From Bombus terrestris (taxonomy: Eukaryota > Arthropoda > Insecta > Hymenoptera > Apidae), in NCBI RefSeq assembly GCF_910591885.1, contig NC_063278.1, positions 18,987,989 through 19,051,988 on the forward strand: 64,000 nt of DNA, given 5' to 3'. Below are positions 60,101-64,000 of the stretch, piece after piece. A program made the position numbers and the translations under genes. How positions within the stretch are numbered: position 1 is the first letter of the stretch; the number at the start of each line of letters is the position of its first letter. The notes beneath the pieces are model-generated. The model ran no database searches and was not told where the DNA came from. It was given only the letters and a program-made list of their open reading frames with translations.

Positions 60101-63100
60101 CATATAACGTTATACGTTATATCGTAATACTATATAACGTTATATGTTATATCGTAATAGTATATAACGTTATACGTTATATCGTAATACTATATAACGT
60201 TATACGTTATATCGTAATACTATATAACGTTATACTTTATATCGTAATAGTATATAACGTTATATGTTATATCGTAATAACATATAACGCTATACGTTAT
60301 ATCGTAATACTATATAACGTTATACGTTATATCGTAATAGCATATAACGTTATACGTTATATCGTAATAGCATATAACGTTATACGTTATATCGTAATAG
60401 TATATAACGTTAAAGGTTATATCGTAATACTATATAACGTTATTAGCTATATCATAATAGCATATAACGTTATACGTTATATAGTAATAGTATATAACGT
60501 TATATGTTATATCGTAATAACATATAACGCTATACGTTATATCGTAATAGTATATAACGTTATACGTTATATCGTAATACTATATAACGTTATACGTTAT
60601 ATCGTAATACTATATAACGTTATACGTTATATCGTAATACTATATAACGTTATACGTTATATCGTAATAGCATATAACGTTATACGTTATATCGTAATAG
60701 CATATAACGTTATACGTTATATCGTAATACTATATAACGTTATACGTTATATCATAGTAGTATATAACGTTGTACGTTATATCGTAATAGTATATAACGT
60801 TATTAGATATATCATAATAGCATATAACGTTATACGTTATATCGTAATAGTATATAACGTTATACGTTATATCGTAATAGCATATAACGTTATACGTTAT
60901 ATCGTAATAGCATATAACGTTATACGTTATATCGTAATAGCATATAACGTTATACGTTATATCGTAATAGCATATAACGTTATACGTTATATCGTAATAG
61001 CATATAACGTTATACGTTATATCGTAATACTATATAACGTTATATGTTATATCGTAATACTATATAACGTTATACGTTATATCGTAATAGTATATAACGA
61101 TATACGTTATATCGTAATACTATATAACGTTATATGTTATATCGTAATACTATATAACGTTATACGCTTTATCGTAATAGTATATAACGTTATACGTTAT
61201 ATCACAGTAGTATATAACGTTATACGTTATATCGTAATAGTATATAACGTTATATGTTATATCGTAATACTATATAACGTTATTGGATATATCATAATAG
61301 CATATAACGTTATACGTTATATCGTAATAGTATATAACGTTATACGTTATATCGTAATAGCATATAACGTTATACGTTATATCGTAATAGTATATAACGT
61401 TATACGTTATATCGTAATAGCATATAACGTTATACGTTATATCGAAATAGCATATAACGTTATACGTTATATCGTAATAGCATACAACGTTATACGTTAT
61501 ATCGTAATACTATATAACGTTATACGTTATATCGTAATAGTATATAACGTTATATGTTATATCGTAATAACATATAACGCTATACGTTATATCGTAATAG
61601 TATATAACGTTAAAGGTTATATCGTAATACTATATAACGTTATTAGCTATATCGTAATACTATATAACGTTATACGTTATATCGTAATACTATATAACGT
61701 TATACGTTATATCGTAATAGCATATAACGTTATACGTTATATCGTAATAGTATATAACGTTATACGTTATATCGTAATAGCATATAACGTTATACGTTAT
61801 ATCGTAATACTATATAACGTTATACGTTATATCGTAATAGCATATAACGTTATACGTTATATCGTAATAGTATATAACGTTATACGTTATATCGTAATAG
61901 CATATAACGTTATACGTTATATCGAAATAGCATATAACGTTATACGTTATATCGTAATAGCATATAACGTTATACGTCATATCGTAATACTATATAACGT
62001 TATACGTTATATCGTAATAGTATGTAACGTTATACGTTATATCGTAATAGCATATAACGTTATACGTTATATCGTAATAGCATATAACGTTATACGTTAT
62101 ATCGTAATAGTATATAACGTTATAAGTTATATCGTAATACTATATAACGTTATACGTTATATCGTAATAGTATATAACGATATACGTTATATCGTCATAC
62201 TATATAACGTTATATGTTATATCGTAATACTATATAACGTTATACGCTTTATCGTAATAGTATATAACGTTATACGTTATATCGTAATACTATATAACGT
62301 TATACGCTTTATCGTAATAGTATATAACGTTATACGTTATATCACAGTAGTATATAACGCTATACGTTATATCGTAATAGTATATAACGTTATACGTTAT
62401 ATCGTAATACTATATAACGTTATACGTTATATCGTAATACTATATAACGTTATACGTTATATCGTAATAGCATATAACGTTATACGTTATATCGTAATAG
62501 CATATAACGTTATACGTTATATCGTAATAGCATATAACGTTATACGTTATATCGTAATAGCATATAACGTTATACGTTATATCGTAATACTATATAACGT
62601 TATATGTTATATCGTAATACTATATAACGTTATACGTTATATCGTAATAGCATATAACGTTATACGTTATATCGTAATAGCATATAACGTTATACGTTAT
62701 ATCGTAATAGTATATAACGTTATACGTTATATCGTAATAGCATATAACGTTATACGTTATATCGAAATAGCATATAACGTTATACGTTATATCGTAATAG
62801 CATATAACGTTATACGTTATATCGTAATACTATATAACGTTATACGTAATATCGTAATAGTATATAACGTTATATGTTATATCGTAATAACATATAACGC
62901 TATACGTTATATCGTAATAGCATATAACGTTATACGTTATATCGTAATAGTATATAACGTTACACGTTATATCGTAATACTATATAACGTTATTAGCTAT
63001 ATCATAATAGCATATAACGTTATACGTTATATCGTAATAGTATATAACGTTATATGTTATATCGTAATACTATATAACGTTATACGTTATATCGTAATAG

Positions 63101-64000
63101 TATATAACGTTATATGTTATATCGTAATAGCATATAACGTTATACGTTATATCGTAATAGCATATAACGTTATACGTTATATCGTAATACTATATAACGT
63201 TATACGTTATATCGTAATAGTATATAACGTTATATGTTATATCGTAATAACATATAACGCTATACGTTATATCGTAATAGTATATAACGTTAAAGGTTAT
63301 ATCGTAATACTATATAACGTTATTAGCTATATCATAATAGCATATAACGTTATACGTTATATCGTAATAGTATATAACGTTATATGTTATATCGTAATAC
63401 TATATAACGTTATACGTTATATCGTAATAACATATAACGCTATACGTTATATCGTAATAGTATATAACGCTATACGTTATATCGTAATAGTATATAACGT
63501 TATACGTTATATCGTAATAGCATATAACGTTATACGTTATATCGTAATAGCATATAACGTTATACGTTATATCGTAATACTATATAACGTTATACGTTAT
63601 ATCGTAATAGCATATAACGTTATACGTTATATCGTAATAGTATATAACGTTATACGTTATATCGTAATAGCATATAACGTTATACGTTATATCGTAATAC
63701 TATATAACGTTATACGTTATATCGTAATAGCATATAACGTTATACGTTATATCGTAATAGTATATAACGTTATACGTTATATCGTAATAGCATATAACGT
63801 TATACGTTATATCGAAATAGCATATAACGTTATACGTTATATCGTAATAGCATATAACGTTATACGTTATATCGTAATACTATATAACGTTATACGTTAT
63901 ATCGTAATAGTATGTAACGTTATACGTTATATCGTAATAGCATATAACGTTATACGTTATATCGTAATAGCATATAACGTTATATGTTATATCGTAATAG
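57151..64000 (+). repeat. Higher-order repeat region reusing the order of 12-20 kb
   Basis: 57211-57570 matches 13681-14040 (offset 43,530). 57571-58860 matches 14851-16140 (offset 42,720). 58741-60090 matches 19651-21000 (offset 39,090), and 61261-62400 matches 18361-19500 (offset 42,900). Private changes are ATTGTAATAG at 58261, CATATATCGT at 59341 and CATACAACGT at 61471. The window ends with 10 bases of a partial unit. Confidence 0.75.

Larger units (their letters stand above)
1..64000. repeat. 30-bp AT-rich tandem satellite array (whole window)
   Basis: Every 30-base block from base 1 is a copy of one unit: ATCGTAATAG at unit positions 1-10, CATATAACGT at 11-20 and TATACGTTAT at 21-30, with a few substitutions per copy. 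There are 2,133 complete units and a 10-base partial unit at the end. All copies have the same orientation and exactly the same phase. The array runs off both window edges, so its full length is unknown. No transposon, gene or unique spacer breaks it. I do not recognise the satellite family. A eukaryotic heterochromatic location is inferred from size and structure. Confidence 0.99.

Noticed and set aside
1..64000. CRISPR array
   Set aside because: Units abut with no unique spacers, and no cas-like gene or leader is present.
1..64000. Replication iterons or a plasmid origin
   Set aside because: Over two thousand contiguous units with higher-order structure is far beyond any iteron cluster, and no replication protein gene is present.
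1..64000. Centromere with CENP-B boxes
   Set aside because: No unit contains the CENP-B core (TTCG with CGGGA). A centromeric role without CENP-B is possible but has no direct support.
1..64000. Telomeric repeat
   Set aside because: The unit lacks G-runs and is too long and too AT-rich for known telomere repeats.
1..64000. Thousands of TATA-box promoters
   Set aside because: TATATAA follows from AT-rich unit composition. No initiator, gene or transcript start supports promoter calls.
1..64000. Mobile elements, viral insertions, tRNA or rRNA genes
   Set aside because: All of the sequence is accounted for by 30-bp units; I see no unique segment long enough to hold any of these.

Overview
The whole 64,000-base window is one uninterrupted tandem satellite array. 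It has no recognisable gene, RNA gene, transposon or unique sequence. The unit is 30 bp and AT-rich: the most common form has 8 G/C out of 30. Read from base 1, positions 1-10 are ATCGTAATAG, positions 11-20 are CATATAACGT and positions 21-30 are TATACGTTAT. The array holds 2,133 complete head-to-tail units plus 10 bases. The 30-bp register never shifts from first base to last, so every length change I can detect is a whole number of units. I cannot name the species. A large AT-rich satellite with nested higher-order repeats suggests eukaryotic heterochromatin (pericentromeric, subtelomeric or similar), but nothing here identifies a clade.

Units differ by substitutions, mainly at positions 10-11 (GC, GT, CT and rarer AC, CC, CG, TC), 4-7, 20 and 25-30. 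The order of variants acts as a barcode that reveals higher-order structure. Landmarks such as the unit ending TATTGGATAT followed by one starting ATCATAATAG recur every 1.6-2 kb and outline a higher-order repeat of about 50-66 units.

Layout. 1-3660 holds two higher-order copies (1,680 and 1,980 bp). 3661-7140 continues this family and contains 150-bp five-unit duplications. 7141-9180 is a 1,020-bp tandem duplication. 9181-12090 holds more copies. 12091-16810 contains a block of about 2.0 kb present twice, 2,700 bp apart. 16801-17160 holds two chimeric junctions. 17161-19830 is a further copy. 19831-34830 is a 7,500-bp head-to-tail duplication. 34831-36300 is a partial copy. 36301-39660 is a 1,680-bp duplication. 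38101-50640 is a 6,240-bp duplication. 49561-51720 is a 1,080-bp duplication. 51721-54420 is a rearranged mix. 54421-57150 is a distinct subfamily with an eight-unit (240-bp) period. 57151-64000 reuses material from 12-20 kb.

The unit length is divisible by three and the common unit has no stop in one plus-strand frame, so that frame is open through the entire window except for one stop at 45292-45294. I read this as arithmetic, not a giant gene: substitutions mostly change the encoded residue and no start, promoter or unique flank supports a gene. The main interest lies in the perfect register, the one hairpin-loop inversion that makes the stop, chimeric monomers at duplication junctions, and a four-combination mosaic of markers that records recombination within the array.
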